64,000 nucleotides of DNA, from the NCBI RefSeq assembly GCF_024497955.1, contig NZ_JANHKP010000006.1, forward strand, positions 248,001 to 312,000, in the 5' to 3' direction. The notes under the pieces are model-generated. The model made no database searches and was not told the origin of the DNA. It saw nothing but the letters and a program-made list of their open reading frames with translations. This document shows, piece by piece, positions 27,935 through 38,848 of the stretch (its first letter is position 1; each line of letters begins with the position of its first letter). A program made the translations under genes and the position numbers. The DNA is from Streptomyces sp. C10-9-1. Lineage in GTDB: Bacteria; Actinomycetota; Actinomycetes; Streptomycetales; Streptomycetaceae.

Positions 27935-27985
27935 CACGGCGAAGGGCGGGCACCCCCCTGAGGGGGGTGCCCGCCCTTCGCCGTG
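27935..27985. terminator. Perfect 24-bp hairpin terminator
   Basis: 27935-27958 and 27962-27985 are exact complements around a TGA loop. This is the longest perfect hairpin in the window. As read on the minus strand it lies about 190 bases after the ppdK stop and is the likely end of that transcript; it would also stop plus-strand transcription. Confidence 0.8.
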
Positions 27986-28178
27986 TGGTGCCGGGGCCGC
28001 CACCGGGTCGCCGGTGAGGGCCGGGCCGCGCTCCGGGCTCTGGCCCGGAGGCCGGGATGACGGCCCCGGACGCCTGGGGCGGCGGACGGCCGGCACCGCC
28101 GGGCCGGAGGCCGGGGCGGGCCGGGCGGCGGCCGCCGGGGCGCCGCTCCCGCCCGCGGGCCGGGCGGCGCCCGCCGCG

Positions 28179-30887
<2,709 letters not shown>

Positions 30888-31077
30888 GGGTCTCGACTCC
30901 TCGAGGACTCGGTGGCTGCCCTGACGGCGAGGAACATACCCAGATCAAAGGCTCCTGGGTACGTCCACTTGCGCGTCATACGGCCTTAACCACTCGTCCG
31001 CCAGCAGATCGAAAGTGCCCACGATGCACCGCGGCCATGGAGAGCTTCTTCAACACTTGAACGAAAGAATCCGGCGC

Positions 31078-31103
31078 GTGATCGTTGATCGATCATCGGT
31101 CAC
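31078..31103. promoter_or_regulatory. 26-base imperfect palindrome upstream of ppdK
   Basis: Two 13-base arms (31078-31090, 31091-31103) match at 11 of 13 positions, with the perfect core tgatcgatca. It lies about 190 bases before the ppdK start. Its symmetry and size fit a dimeric repressor or activator site; the protein is unknown. Confidence 0.45.
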
Positions 31104-31139
31104 CGTGGGTCGCGAAACCCGTCGGGAGGTGAAGACCAC

Positions 31140-31164
31140 AAGGGTGGCACTGAGTGCCACCCTT
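31140..31164. terminator. 11-bp hairpin after dusB
   Basis: aagggtggcac (31140-31150) pairs perfectly with 31154-31164 around a TGA loop. It lies about 170 bases past the dusB stop on the minus strand. On the plus strand it is followed by TTGG only, so direction is uncertain. Confidence 0.6.
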
Positions 31165-31331
31165 TGGAAGGTGCAGCCGTCCGAATATCGCTCATCTGAG
31201 CGCACCCCCTATCAAGGGTGGTGAGGATCACGCCGCCCGAGGTGCCGGAATTCCACGATCCGGACCGGCGGGCGGACGGCCGGGCGCGCTGCCCGGTCCG
31301 GGCCCGGCGGCCCGCCCGGCGGCGCCCGGCC

Positions 31332-32480
31332 TCAGCCACCGGAGGTGTCCAGTTCCGCGTCCTCGCCGACACCCGCGCAGTCGTAGGGGTCCTTGAGCCA
31401 GCCGTCCGGCAGCACCACCCGGTTGTTGCCGGAGGTGCGGCCACGAGGCCCGTCCGCACCCTGCGGCCACGGCTGGTCCAGCTCCAGCTCGCTCAACTGA
31501 GCGCGCAGCTCGTCCAGGGAGGAGGTGACGGCCAGGCGCCCGCGCATGGCGGACCCCACGGCGAAGCCCTTGAGGTACCAGGCGACGTGCTTGCGGAAGT
31601 CGATGACTCCGCGGGACTCGTCGCCGATCCACTCCCCCAGCAGCGCGGCGTGCCGCAGCATCACCTCGGCCACCTCGCGCAGCGCGGGCCGCCGGAAGTC
31701 GCTCCGCCCCTCGAAGGCCGCCACCAGGTCGGCGAAGAGCCAGGGGCGGCCCAGGCAGCCGCGCCCCACGACCACGCCGTCGCAGCCCGTCTCACGCACC
31801 ATCCGCAGGGCGTCCCCGGCCGACCAGATGTCGCCGTTGCCGAGCACCGGGATCTCCGGGACGTGCTCCTTCAGCCGGGCGATCGCCTCCCAGTCGGCCG
31901 TGCCCCCGTAGTGCTGGGCGGCGGTGCGGCCGTGCAGGGCGATCGCCGTGACGCCCTCGTCCACCGCGATCCGGCCCGCGTCCAGGTAGGTGATGTGGTC
32001 GTCGTCGATGCCCTTGCGCATCTTCATGGTGACGGGCAGGCCACCGGAGTTGCCGACGGCCTCCCGGAGGATGGCCCGCAGCAGGTTCCGCTTGTAGGGC
32101 AGGGCGGAGCCGCCCCCCTTGCGGGTGACCTTGGGCACCGGGCAGCCGAAGTTCAGGTCGATGTGGTCGGCCAGCCCCTCGTCCACGATCATGCGGACGG
32201 CCTTGCCCACGGTGACCGGGTCCACGCCGTACAGCTGGATCGAGCGCGGTGTCTCGGTCTCGTCGAAGTGGATGAGCTGCATGGTCTTCTCGTTGCGCTC
32301 GACCAGCGCCCGGGTCGTGATCATCTCGCTGACGAACAGGCCCTTGCCCCCGCTGAACTCGCGGCACAGGGTGCGGAACGGGGCGTTGGTGATCCCTGCC
32401 ATCGGGGCGAGCACCACGGGCGGCTGCACCGTGTGGGGACCGATCCTGAGCGGCTGGGCGGCGGGGGCGAGCGTGGTCAT
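31332..32480 (-). CDS. dusB: tRNA-dihydrouridine synthase (DusB-type)
   Basis: 382-residue FMN-dependent enzyme reducing uridines in tRNA D loops. The TIM barrel shows VVLAPMAGITNAPFRTLC, the signature LNFGCPVPKVTRKGGGSAL with the catalytic Cys, ALHGRTAAQHYGG, and VLGNGDIWSAGDALRMV with GVVVGRGCLGRPWLF. A C-terminal helical RNA-binding domain follows. I chose the ATG at 32480 (MTTLAPAAQ), since upstream starts add an unlike extension. It ends in a tail carrying the sequence GNNRVVLPDGWLKDPYD. Confidence 0.94.
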   Translation of the reverse strand: MTTLAPAAQPLRIGPHTVQPPVVLAPMAGITNAPFRTLCREFSGGKGLFVSEMITTRALVERNEKTMQLIHFDETETPRSIQLYGVDPVTVGKAVRMIVDEGLADHIDLNFGCPVPKVTRKGGGSALPYKRNLLRAILREAVGNSGGLPVTMKMRKGIDDDHITYLDAGRIAVDEGVTAIALHGRTAAQHYGGTADWEAIARLKEHVPEIPVLGNGDIWSAGDALRMVRETGCDGVVVGRGCLGRPWLFADLVAAFEGRSDFRRPALREVAEVMLRHAALLGEWIGDESRGVIDFRKHVAWYLKGFAVGSAMRGRLAVTSSLDELRAQLSELELDQPWPQGADGPRGRTSGNNRVVLPDGWLKDPYDCAGVGEDAELDTSGG

Positions 32481-32617
32481 CCGCCCATTGTCGCGCATGG
32501 CGCACCCCTCCCCCATCGGCCCGTGGAACATGCACTACCTCACACTTCGGCCTACTTTGGGCGCGATGCCCCCCTCCCGGGCCACCGCGAGGCCCGGTGC
32601 CGCAGAACGGAGACGCC

Positions 32618-33166
32618 GTGCCCTCCTCCCGCCGCCTCGCCCCCGCCCTGGTGGCCGCACCGCTGCTCGCCCTCGCCCTGGCCGCCTGCGGCTCCGACGG
32701 CGACGGGAGCGGCGGCTCAGCCACCCCGACCACGGTCACCCCGACGTCCGAGGCGCCCGGCACGCCCTCGGCCACCGACACCCCCTCGCCGCCCACCCAG
32801 CAGGACCTGGAGGAGTCCGTCTCGGCCGAGACGGAGCGCATCCGGTCCTCCGCCTCCGCCCAGCTCGAGGACGCCGAGGGCGAGGGCGACGCCATGGACG
32901 ACGTGTCCGTGCAGGGCGTGCCCACGGCCAACACGGGCGACCTGCGCACGGGGCTGGTCCGCGTCACCAACCCGACCGACGAGGCCGCCTTCTACGCGGT
33001 GCAGGTCGACTTCGTGGCGGGCGACGGCACCGTGGTCGACACCGTCGTCGCCGGCTTCCCGGACGTCGGGCCGGGGGAACAGGTGGAGCGGTACGTCTCC
33101 AGCCGCACCGCGGGCGGGTCCGACACCCCGACGACACCGCGTATCGCCAAGGCCGAACGCGGCTGA
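32618..33166 (+). CDS. Secreted lipoprotein of unknown function
   Basis: 182-residue lipoprotein. The signal peptide has the lipobox LALAAC, with the Cys about residue 24. A Thr/Pro/Ser-rich linker (about 30-65) leads to a globular domain (about 70-175) with GLVRVTNPTDEAAFYAVQVDFVAGDG (in two strands), which resembles small Ig-like extracellular domains. It ends in a short basic tail. I chose the GTG at 32618, which has ACGGAGA before it. It is a single gene facing the DUF6243 gene, with a strong hairpin between. Confidence 0.82.
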   Translation: MPSSRRLAPALVAAPLLALALAACGSDGDGSGGSATPTTVTPTSEAPGTPSATDTPSPPTQQDLEESVSAETERIRSSASAQLEDAEGEGDAMDDVSVQGVPTANTGDLRTGLVRVTNPTDEAAFYAVQVDFVAGDGTVVDTVVAGFPDVGPGEQVERYVSSRTAGGSDTPTTPRIAKAERG

Positions 33167-33204
33167 GCCGCTGCCGGGCGGCCGCCCGGCAGCGGCGGCA
33201 CGGA

Positions 33205-33245
33205 GAGGGGCCGCCTCCCGCCGTCGCGGCGGGAGGCGGCCCCTC
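33205..33245. terminator. Perfect 19-bp bidirectional terminator
   Basis: 33205-33223 and 33227-33245 are exact complements around a TCG loop. It sits between the convergent lipoprotein gene (ends 33166) and DUF6243 gene (ends 33258). Confidence 0.82.
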
Positions 33246-33257
33246 GGGCCGTGCGGG

Positions 33258-33497
33258 TCAGCAGGAGCCGTCGGAGCTGCGGCCGTCGGCGGGTTGCGCA
33301 CCGCCCTCAGGGCGCGGCCCGTCCGCGGCCTCGGCGGCGGCGCGGGTGCGCTCCCGCATCCTGCGCAGCAGTTCCTGCTTCCGGTCGGCGTCGGGGCTGA
33401 CGGCGTGGTGCGCCGGGCCGTTCCCCTGCCGGTCGGCCCGGGACAGCTTCCTGCGCTGCCCGCCGACGCCGAGGAGGTTGTTGCGGCTCTTGGCCAT
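33258..33497 (-). CDS. DUF6243-type small basic protein
   Basis: 79-residue protein starting MAKSRNNLLGVGGQRRKLSR, a conserved opening that I recognise from small Streptomyces proteins of the DUF6243 type. It is Arg-rich with a central helix (DRKQELLRRMRERTRAAA) and ends in DGSC. No function is known. Confidence 0.75.
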   Translation of the reverse strand: MAKSRNNLLGVGGQRRKLSRADRQGNGPAHHAVSPDADRKQELLRRMRERTRAAAEAADGPRPEGGAQPADGRSSDGSC

Positions 33498-33687
33498 GGG
33501 GTTCTCCCGTCGAGTCGAGATGTGGCTGCCGGTGCGTGGCGCGTGGGCGGAGGGACCGCCGCGCTCTCACTCGTAGATCTGGAAGAACGAGGACATGCGA
33601 GGAAGGTAGCGCCGCCGTCCGGGCGCGGTCATCCCGTTTTTCCCGCCCCGGCCCCCACCCCGCACGCCCCGACCCCCTCACGAGGGA

Positions 33688-33711
33688 ATGACAGATATTG
33701 AAATCTGTCAT
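33688..33711. promoter_or_regulatory. Perfect inverted repeat, candidate TetR operator
   Basis: atgacagat (33688-33696), spacer attgaa, atctgtcat (33703-33711): nine of nine complementary. It lies 52 bases before the aldo/keto reductase ATG, in promoter position. The TetR-type gene immediately downstream (34833-35414) is the obvious binder. Confidence 0.7.
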
Positions 33712-33763
33712 CCGTCATGCCATGGTTGGCGTACGGCAACGACCACCGCATCGGGAGCACGTC

Positions 33764-34801
33764 ATGACCACCACCGCAACCGCCGGGCGCACCGCCCTCC
33801 CCTTCCGGCCGCTCGGGGCGACCGGCCCCCGCGTCTTCCCCCTCGGCCTCGGCTGCATGGGCATGTCCGCCCTCTACGGGGAGGCGGACCGGGGGGAGTC
33901 GCTCGCGACGATCCACGCGGCCCTGGAGGCGGGCGTCACCCTCCTCGACACGGGCGACTTCTACGGCATGGGCCACAACGAGCTGCTGATCGGCGAAGCG
34001 CTCCGCGGCGCTTCCTCGGCCGCCCGCGAGCGAGCGCTCGTCTCGGTGAAGTTCGGCGCCCTGCGCACGGTGGAGGGCGGCTTCACGGGCTACGACGGCC
34101 GGCCCGACGCCGTGCGGAACTTCGCCGCCTACAGCCTTCAGCGGCTCGGCCGGGAGCACATCGACGTCTACCGCATCGCCCGGGTCGACCCGGCCGTCCC
34201 GATCGAGGAGACCGTCGGCGCCATCGCCGAGCTCGTGCAGGCGGGGCACGTGCGATACATCGGACTGTCCGAGGTCGGGCCCGAGACCATCCGCCGTGCC
34301 GCCTCGGTGGCCCCCATCGCCGACCTCCAGATCGAGTACTCCCTGCTGTCGCGGGGCATCGAGAGCACCATCCTGCCGACGGTGCGCGAGCTGGGCATCG
34401 GCGTCACGGCGTACGGGGTGCTCTCCAGGGGGCTGCTCAGCGGCCACTTCACACGCGACCGCCGACTCGGCACCGGCGACTTCCGCGGGATGAGCCCCCG
34501 GTTCCAGGGCGAGAACCTGCACCGCAACCTCGATCTCGTCGAGCGGCTGCGGCAGGTGGCCGAGGCGCGGGGCACCGGCGTCGCGCGGGCGGCCATCGCC
34601 TGGGTGCTGTCCCGGGGCGAGGACATCGTCCCGCTGGTGGGCGCCCGCACCCGGGCCCGGCTGTCCGAGGCACTCGGTGCCCTGGAGGTGGAGCTGACGG
34701 CGGAGGACCTGGCCGCGATCGAGCGCGCGATACCGGCCGGTGCGGCCTCCGGGGAGCGCTACCCGGCCGCGCAGATGGCGCATCTGGACAGCGAGCGCTG
34801 A
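33764..34801 (+). CDS. Aldo/keto reductase
   Basis: 345-residue NADPH-dependent reductase of the AKR barrel family. It begins LPFRPLGATGPRVFPLGLGCMGM and carries the catalytic Asp and Tyr in LLDTGDFYGMGHNE, and the Lys in VSVKFGALR. The usual catalytic His is absent: the strand reads IDVYRIARVDP, with Ala where most AKRs have His. From memory this replacement recurs in a Streptomyces subgroup. The cofactor end reads VPLVGARTRARLSEALGALE. The ATG follows GGGAG. It is probably co-transcribed with the TetR gene 31 bases downstream. Confidence 0.88.
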   Translation: MTTTATAGRTALPFRPLGATGPRVFPLGLGCMGMSALYGEADRGESLATIHAALEAGVTLLDTGDFYGMGHNELLIGEALRGASSAARERALVSVKFGALRTVEGGFTGYDGRPDAVRNFAAYSLQRLGREHIDVYRIARVDPAVPIEETVGAIAELVQAGHVRYIGLSEVGPETIRRAASVAPIADLQIEYSLLSRGIESTILPTVRELGIGVTAYGVLSRGLLSGHFTRDRRLGTGDFRGMSPRFQGENLHRNLDLVERLRQVAEARGTGVARAAIAWVLSRGEDIVPLVGARTRARLSEALGALEVELTAEDLAAIERAIPAGAASGERYPAAQMAHLDSER

Positions 34802-34832
34802 GGGCGGGCGGCCTGCGGGTACTGTCGGCACC

Positions 34833-35414
34833 ATGGCCACCGGGACCCTGACCGCCGAGCGCATCCTCGAAGTCACCGAGGAGGTGCTGCGCCGCTACGG
34901 TCCGGCCAAGGCGACCGTGGTCGACGTGGCGCGCGCGCTGGGCGTCAGCCACGGCAGCGTCTACCGGCACTTCCGGACCAAGGCCGCGCTGCGCGAGGCG
35001 GTGACGCACCGCTGGCTGGGACGCACCGAGCAGGCGCTGGAGGAGCTCACCGCGGCGCCGGGGCCCGCGCCGGGCAAGCTGCACGACTGGCTGGCGACGC
35101 TCTTCGAGGCCAAGCGGCACAAGGCCGGGGACGACCCGGAGCTGTTCGCCACCTACAACGTGCTGATCGACGAGAGCAGCGGGGTCGTCGACCAGCATGT
35201 GACGGTGCTGGAGGACCAGGTGCGCCGGATCCTGGAGGAGGGCGTGTCCGCCGGGGAGTTCGCCGCCCCGGACCCGGCCGCCTCCGCACGGGCCGTGTTC
35301 GCCGCCACCGCGCGCTTCCATGACCCCTCGTACGCCCCCACCTGGGAGTCCGAGACGGCCGAGGAGGAGTTCGAGCAGGTCGTGGGCCTGCTGCTGCGCG
35401 GGCTTCGCCCCTGA
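34833..35414 (+). CDS. TetR-family transcriptional regulator
   Basis: 193-residue repressor-type protein. The N-terminal HTH (about residues 8-55) shows AERILEVTEEVLRRYG, TVVDVARALGVSHGSVYRHF and KAALREAV. The C-terminal ligand domain includes LFEAKRHKAGDDPELFATY, typical of a YbiH-type TetR group. It follows the aldo/keto reductase on the same strand, and a perfect operator-like repeat (33688-33711) lies before that gene. It likely represses both. Confidence 0.9.
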   Translation: MATGTLTAERILEVTEEVLRRYGPAKATVVDVARALGVSHGSVYRHFRTKAALREAVTHRWLGRTEQALEELTAAPGPAPGKLHDWLATLFEAKRHKAGDDPELFATYNVLIDESSGVVDQHVTVLEDQVRRILEEGVSAGEFAAPDPAASARAVFAATARFHDPSYAPTWESETAEEEFEQVVGLLLRGLRP

Positions 35415-35432
35415 GCACTCGGCCCCCGCGCA

Positions 35433-35481
35433 CGGCGAAGGCCCCCGGCTCCGCTCGGGGCGGAGCCGGGGGCCTTCGCCG
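35433..35481. terminator. 21-bp bidirectional terminator
   Basis: 35433-35453 and 35461-35481 are exact complements around a 7-base loop, between the convergent TetR gene (ends 35414) and glyS (ends 35496). Confidence 0.82.
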
Positions 35482-35495
35482 CCGGAGTCGGGGTG

Positions 35496-36878
35496 TCAGC
35501 AGCCGAGCAGGCGGCTGCCGAGGTAGCCCTGGATCTGGTCCAGGGACACGCGCTCCTGCTTCATCGAGTCGCGCTCGCGGACGGTCACGGCGTTGTCGTC
35601 GAGGGTGTCGAAGTCGACGGTGACGCAGTACGGCGTGCCGATCTCGTCCTGGCGGCGGTAGCGGCGGCCGATGGCACCCGCGTCGTCGAACTCGATGTTC
35701 CAGTTCTGCCGGAGGTCGGCGGCGAGGCCCTTGGCCTTCGGCGAGAGCTGGGGGTTGCGGCTCAGCGGCAGGACGGCGACCTTCACCGGGGCGAGGCGCG
35801 GGTCGAGGCGCATCACGGCGCGCTTCTCCATGACGCCCTTGGCGTTGGGGGCCTCGTCCTCGTTGTAGGCGTCGAGCAGGAAGGCCAGCATGGTGCGGCC
35901 GACACCGGCGGCGGGCTCGATGACGTAGGGGGTCCAGCGCTCGCCGGCCTCCTGGTCGAAGAACGACAGGTCAGTGCCGGACGCCTTGGCGTGCGCCGAC
36001 AGGTCGTAGTCGGTGCGGTTGGCCACGCCCTCCAGCTCGCCCCACTCACCGCCGCCGAACTGGAAGCGGTACTCGATGTCGGCGGTGCGCTTGGAGTAGT
36101 GGGAGAGCTTCTCCGCCGGGTGCTCGTACCAGCGCATGTTCTCCTCGCGGAGACCCAGGCCCGTGTACCAGTTCCAGCGCTGCTCCATCCAGTACTCGTG
36201 CCACTGCTCGTCCTCGCCGGGCTTGACGAAGAACTCCATCTCCATCTGCTCGAACTCGCGGGTGCGGAAGATGAAGTTGCCGGGCGTGATCTCGTTCCGG
36301 AAGGACTTGCCCATCTGCGCGATGCCGAAGGGCGGCTTCTTGCGGGAGGTCTGCTGCACCTGGCCGAAGTTGGTGAAGATGCCCTGGGCGGTCTCGGGGC
36401 GCAGATAGGCCACGGACCCGGAGTCCTGCGTCGGGCCGAGGTGGGTGGAGAGCAGCCCGGAGAACTGCTTGGGCTCGGTGAAGGTGCCCTTGTTGCCGCA
36501 GTTCGGGCAGTTGAGGTCGGTCAGGCCGTTCTCGGGGAGCCGGCCGTGCTTCTCCTCGTACGCCTCCTCCAGGTGGTCGGCGCGGTAGCGCTTGTGGCAG
36601 GAGGTGCACTCGGTGAGCGGGTCCGTGAAGGTGGCGACGTGCCCGGAGGCCTCCCACACCTCGGTGGCCAGGATCACCGACGAGTCGAGACCGACGACGT
36701 CCTCCCGCGAGGTGACCATGTAGCGCCACCACTGGCGCTTGATGTTCTCCTTCAGCTCGACACCCAGCGGCCCGTAGTCCCAGGCGGCCCGCTGTCCGCC
36801 GTAGATCTCACTGCACGGGTAGACGAAGCCACGGCGCTTGCTCAGGTTGACGATCGTGTCGATCTTGTCGGCGGCCAC
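35496..36878 (-). CDS. glyS: Glycyl-tRNA synthetase, homodimeric class II type
   Basis: 460-residue single-chain glycyl-tRNA synthetase charging tRNA-Gly. Class II motifs are visible: [24 protein letters not shown] at the start, [21 protein letters not shown] (motif 2) and the late motif 3 region [10 protein letters not shown]. An inserted Cys-rich zinc module contains CTSCHKRYR and CPNCG. The C-terminal anticodon-binding domain starts near [15 protein letters not shown]. The start is GTG. Its divergent neighbour is znuA. Confidence 0.95.
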   Translation of the reverse strand: MAADKIDTIVNLSKRRGFVYPCSEIYGGQRAAWDYGPLGVELKENIKRQWWRYMVTSREDVVGLDSSVILATEVWEASGHVATFTDPLTECTSCHKRYRADHLEEAYEEKHGRLPENGLTDLNCPNCGNKGTFTEPKQFSGLLSTHLGPTQDSGSVAYLRPETAQGIFTNFGQVQQTSRKKPPFGIAQMGKSFRNEITPGNFIFRTREFEQMEMEFFVKPGEDEQWHEYWMEQRWNWYTGLGLREENMRWYEHPAEKLSHYSKRTADIEYRFQFGGGEWGELEGVANRTDYDLSAHAKASGTDLSFFDQEAGERWTPYVIEPAAGVGRTMLAFLLDAYNEDEAPNAKGVMEKRAVMRLDPRLAPVKVAVLPLSRNPQLSPKAKGLAADLRQNWNIEFDDAGAIGRRYRRQDEIGTPYCVTVDFDTLDDNAVTVRERDSMKQERVSLDQIQGYLGSRLLGC

Positions 36879-36996
36879 GGTGCTCTCTTCATGACGAGGA
36901 CGAACGGAGAATGACTCAGGTTACCGGCGGCCGGGGGCCCCGGATCAAATCGGATCCGAGTGCGGTCCGGGTGAAGAGTCGCACACGGAGGTTTAT

Positions 36997-37033
36997 TGAC
37001 AATCGTTTCCGTTCTTGTTGAAAATGACTGTCA
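36997..37033 (+). promoter_or_regulatory. Zur-box-like sites overlapping the znuA start
   Basis: TGACAATCGTTTCCG (36997-37011) and TGAAAATGACTGTCA (37019-37033) both resemble the 7-1-7 actinobacterial Zur box (TGAAAATGATTTTCA type), the second more closely. The second ends on the A of the chosen znuA ATG, so bound Zur would block RNA polymerase at or beside the start codon. A zur gene is present at 39900. Confidence 0.7.
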
Positions 37034-38058
37034 TGAACGTACGACGCCTCATACCCGCCACCGCCGTCGCCGGAGCCAGCGCCCTGGGCCTCGTGGCCCT
37101 CTCCGCGTGCACCACCTCGGACGCCGCCGAGCGCACGGACGACGGCAGGCTCCGGGTGGTGGCGTCCTTCTACCCCATGCAGTACCTCGCCGAGCGCATA
37201 GGCGGGGACCACGTCGCCGTCACCACGCTCACCAAGCCCGGCGTCGAGCCGCACGACCTGGAGCTCAAGCCCCGCCAGACCGCCGAACTGAACGACGCCG
37301 GGCTGATCGTCTCCCTCAGGGGCGTCCAGCCGGCCGTGGACAAGGCGATCGAGCAGGCCGCGGCGCCGCACAAGGTGGACGCCGCCGACCTCACCGAGCT
37401 GCGGCACTTCGACGGCAGCGGCCACGACCACGACCACGGCGGCCACGAGGGCGAGACGGAGGAGGAGCACGCCGGCCACGCGGACGAGCCGGCGCACGGG
37501 GAGCACGAGGAGCCCGCCCCCGACACCGGGGACGAGGCGGCCGACCCCCACGTCTGGCTGGACCCCGCGAAGTACGCCGAGGTCGCCGAGGGCGTCGGCG
37601 CCGGCTTCGAGAAGGCCGACCCCGAGAACGCCGCCGACTACCGCAGGAACACCGAGGCGCTGGTCGCCGAGCTGACCGCCCTCGACGCGGAGTTCGAGAA
37701 GGGCCTGGAGAAGGCCACCACCCGGACCTTCATCACCACGCACTCCGCCTTCGGCTACCTCGCCGCCCGCTACGGCCTGGAGCAGGAGGGCATCTCCGGC
37801 GTCGGCCCGGAGAGCGAGCCCAGCCCGGCCCGGATCAAGGAGCTCCAGGAGATCGCGAAGAAGGACAAGGTCACCACCGTCTTCTTCGAGACCCTGGCCA
37901 GCGACCGCACGGCCAGGACCCTGGCCGGTGACACCGGCCTCGCGACCGACGTGCTGGACCCGCTGGAGGGCATCACGGACAAGTCCCGCGGCGACGACTA
38001 CCTCCAGGTCATGCGCGCGAACCTCGCAGCCCTGCAGAAGGCCCTCGGCGCATCGTGA
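37033..38058 (+). CDS. znuA: Zinc ABC transporter substrate-binding lipoprotein
   Basis: 341-residue cluster A-I metal-binding lipoprotein. The lipobox LVALSAC ends the signal. Metal-site His residues lie in EPHDLELKPRQ, DPHVWLDP and TTHSAFGYLAARYG, with the final acidic ligand near the C-terminus. A His/Asp/Glu-rich loop (about residues 130-170, GHDHDHGGHEG) is typical of zinc-binding ZnuA. I chose the ATG at 37033; an ATG three codons earlier lies inside the Zur box. It heads the znuACB operon. Confidence 0.93.
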   Translation: MNVRRLIPATAVAGASALGLVALSACTTSDAAERTDDGRLRVVASFYPMQYLAERIGGDHVAVTTLTKPGVEPHDLELKPRQTAELNDAGLIVSLRGVQPAVDKAIEQAAAPHKVDAADLTELRHFDGSGHDHDHGGHEGETEEEHAGHADEPAHGEHEEPAPDTGDEAADPHVWLDPAKYAEVAEGVGAGFEKADPENAADYRRNTEALVAELTALDAEFEKGLEKATTRTFITTHSAFGYLAARYGLEQEGISGVGPESEPSPARIKELQEIAKKDKVTTVFFETLASDRTARTLAGDTGLATDVLDPLEGITDKSRGDDYLQVMRANLAALQKALGAS

Positions 38059-38083
38059 CCCTCCCCCCGAAAGGCGGCCGCCC

Positions 38084-38848
38084 GTGAACACCGAGCAGGT
38101 CATATCCGTCCAGGGCGCCCGAGCCGTCCTCGGCTCCCGCCCCGTGCTGCGCGGCGTCGACCTCACCGTCCGACGCGGTGAGGTCGTGGCCCTGCTCGGC
38201 GCCAACGGCTCCGGCAAGTCCACCGCCGTGCGCTCGGTGATCGGCCAGGTGCCGCTGACCGAGGGCCGCATCGAGCTCTTCGGCACGGAGCTGCGCCGCT
38301 TCCGCCGGTGGCAGCGCCTCGGCTACGTCCCGCAGCGCACCACGGCCGCGAGCGGCGTCCCGGCGACGGTCCGGGAGGTCGTGGCCGCGGGCCGGCTGGC
38401 ACGCAGCCGGTTCGGGCTGCCGTCCCGCGGCGACCGCGAGGCCGTCCGCCGCGCCATCGGACTGGTCGGGCTCGCCGACCGCGCCGGGGACTCCGTCAGC
38501 GCCCTCTCCGGCGGCCAGCACCAGCGGGTGCTGATCGCACGGGCCCTGGCCTCCGAGCCCGAGCTGCTGATCATGGACGAGCCGATGGCGGGGGTCGACC
38601 TCGCCAGCCAGGAGGTGCTCGCCGGGACCCTGCGCGAGCAGGTCGCCGCCGGCACCTCCGTGCTCCTGGTGCTGCACGAGCTCGGGCCGCTGGAGCCCCT
38701 GATCGACCGTGCCGTCGTGCTCCGCGAGGGCTGCGTCGTGCACGACGGTCCGCCACCCGAGGCCGTCGGCCAGCATGCGCTGCCCGGCCACGACCACGTA
38801 CATCCGCACGCGGCCGACGAGCCGCTCCGCACGGGACTGCTCACATGA
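38084..38848 (+). CDS. znuC: Zinc ABC transporter ATP-binding protein
   Basis: 254-residue ATPase with Walker A GANGSGKST, signature ALSGGQHQRVLIARAL, Walker B LLIMDEP and switch His in LVLHELGPLE. It ends in a His-rich tail (HALPGHDHVHPHA) that may sense or buffer zinc. The GTG start follows GAAAGG. The ATG of znuB overlaps its stop. Confidence 0.93.
   Translation: MNTEQVISVQGARAVLGSRPVLRGVDLTVRRGEVVALLGANGSGKSTAVRSVIGQVPLTEGRIELFGTELRRFRRWQRLGYVPQRTTAASGVPATVREVVAAGRLARSRFGLPSRGDREAVRRAIGLVGLADRAGDSVSALSGGQHQRVLIARALASEPELLIMDEPMAGVDLASQEVLAGTLREQVAAGTSVLLVLHELGPLEPLIDRAVVLREGCVVHDGPPPEAVGQHALPGHDHVHPHAADEPLRTGLLT

Larger units (their letters stand above)
27523..28178. other. Long intergenic region between the ArsR-type gene and ppdK
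   Basis: About 650 bases without a convincing gene. The first 170 bases are unusually AT-rich for this window and hold the likely promoter and operator of the ArsR-type regulator. Next comes a stable hairpin (27765-27804), then a very strong hairpin (27935-27985), then GC-rich sequence up to the ppdK stop. A 96-codon plus-strand frame (27727-28017) reads through both hairpins and lacks a ribosome binding site. Confidence 0.5.
30888..31331. other. Intergenic region upstream of ppdK
   Basis: A 444-base gap between the ppdK start and the dusB stop. It contains an imperfect 26-base palindrome (31078-31103) and an 11-bp hairpin (31140-31164). The part near ppdK is AT-richer and should hold the promoter. 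A 69-codon plus-strand frame at 31015-31224 crosses the hairpin and is not convincing. Confidence 0.45.

Noticed and set aside
27727..28017. 96-codon plus-strand frame in the gap before ppdK
   Set aside because: It reads through two strong hairpins, has no ribosome binding site and resembles no family I know.
31015..31224. 69-codon plus-strand frame upstream of ppdK
   Set aside because: It crosses the palindrome and the 11-bp hairpin and lacks a plausible start site.
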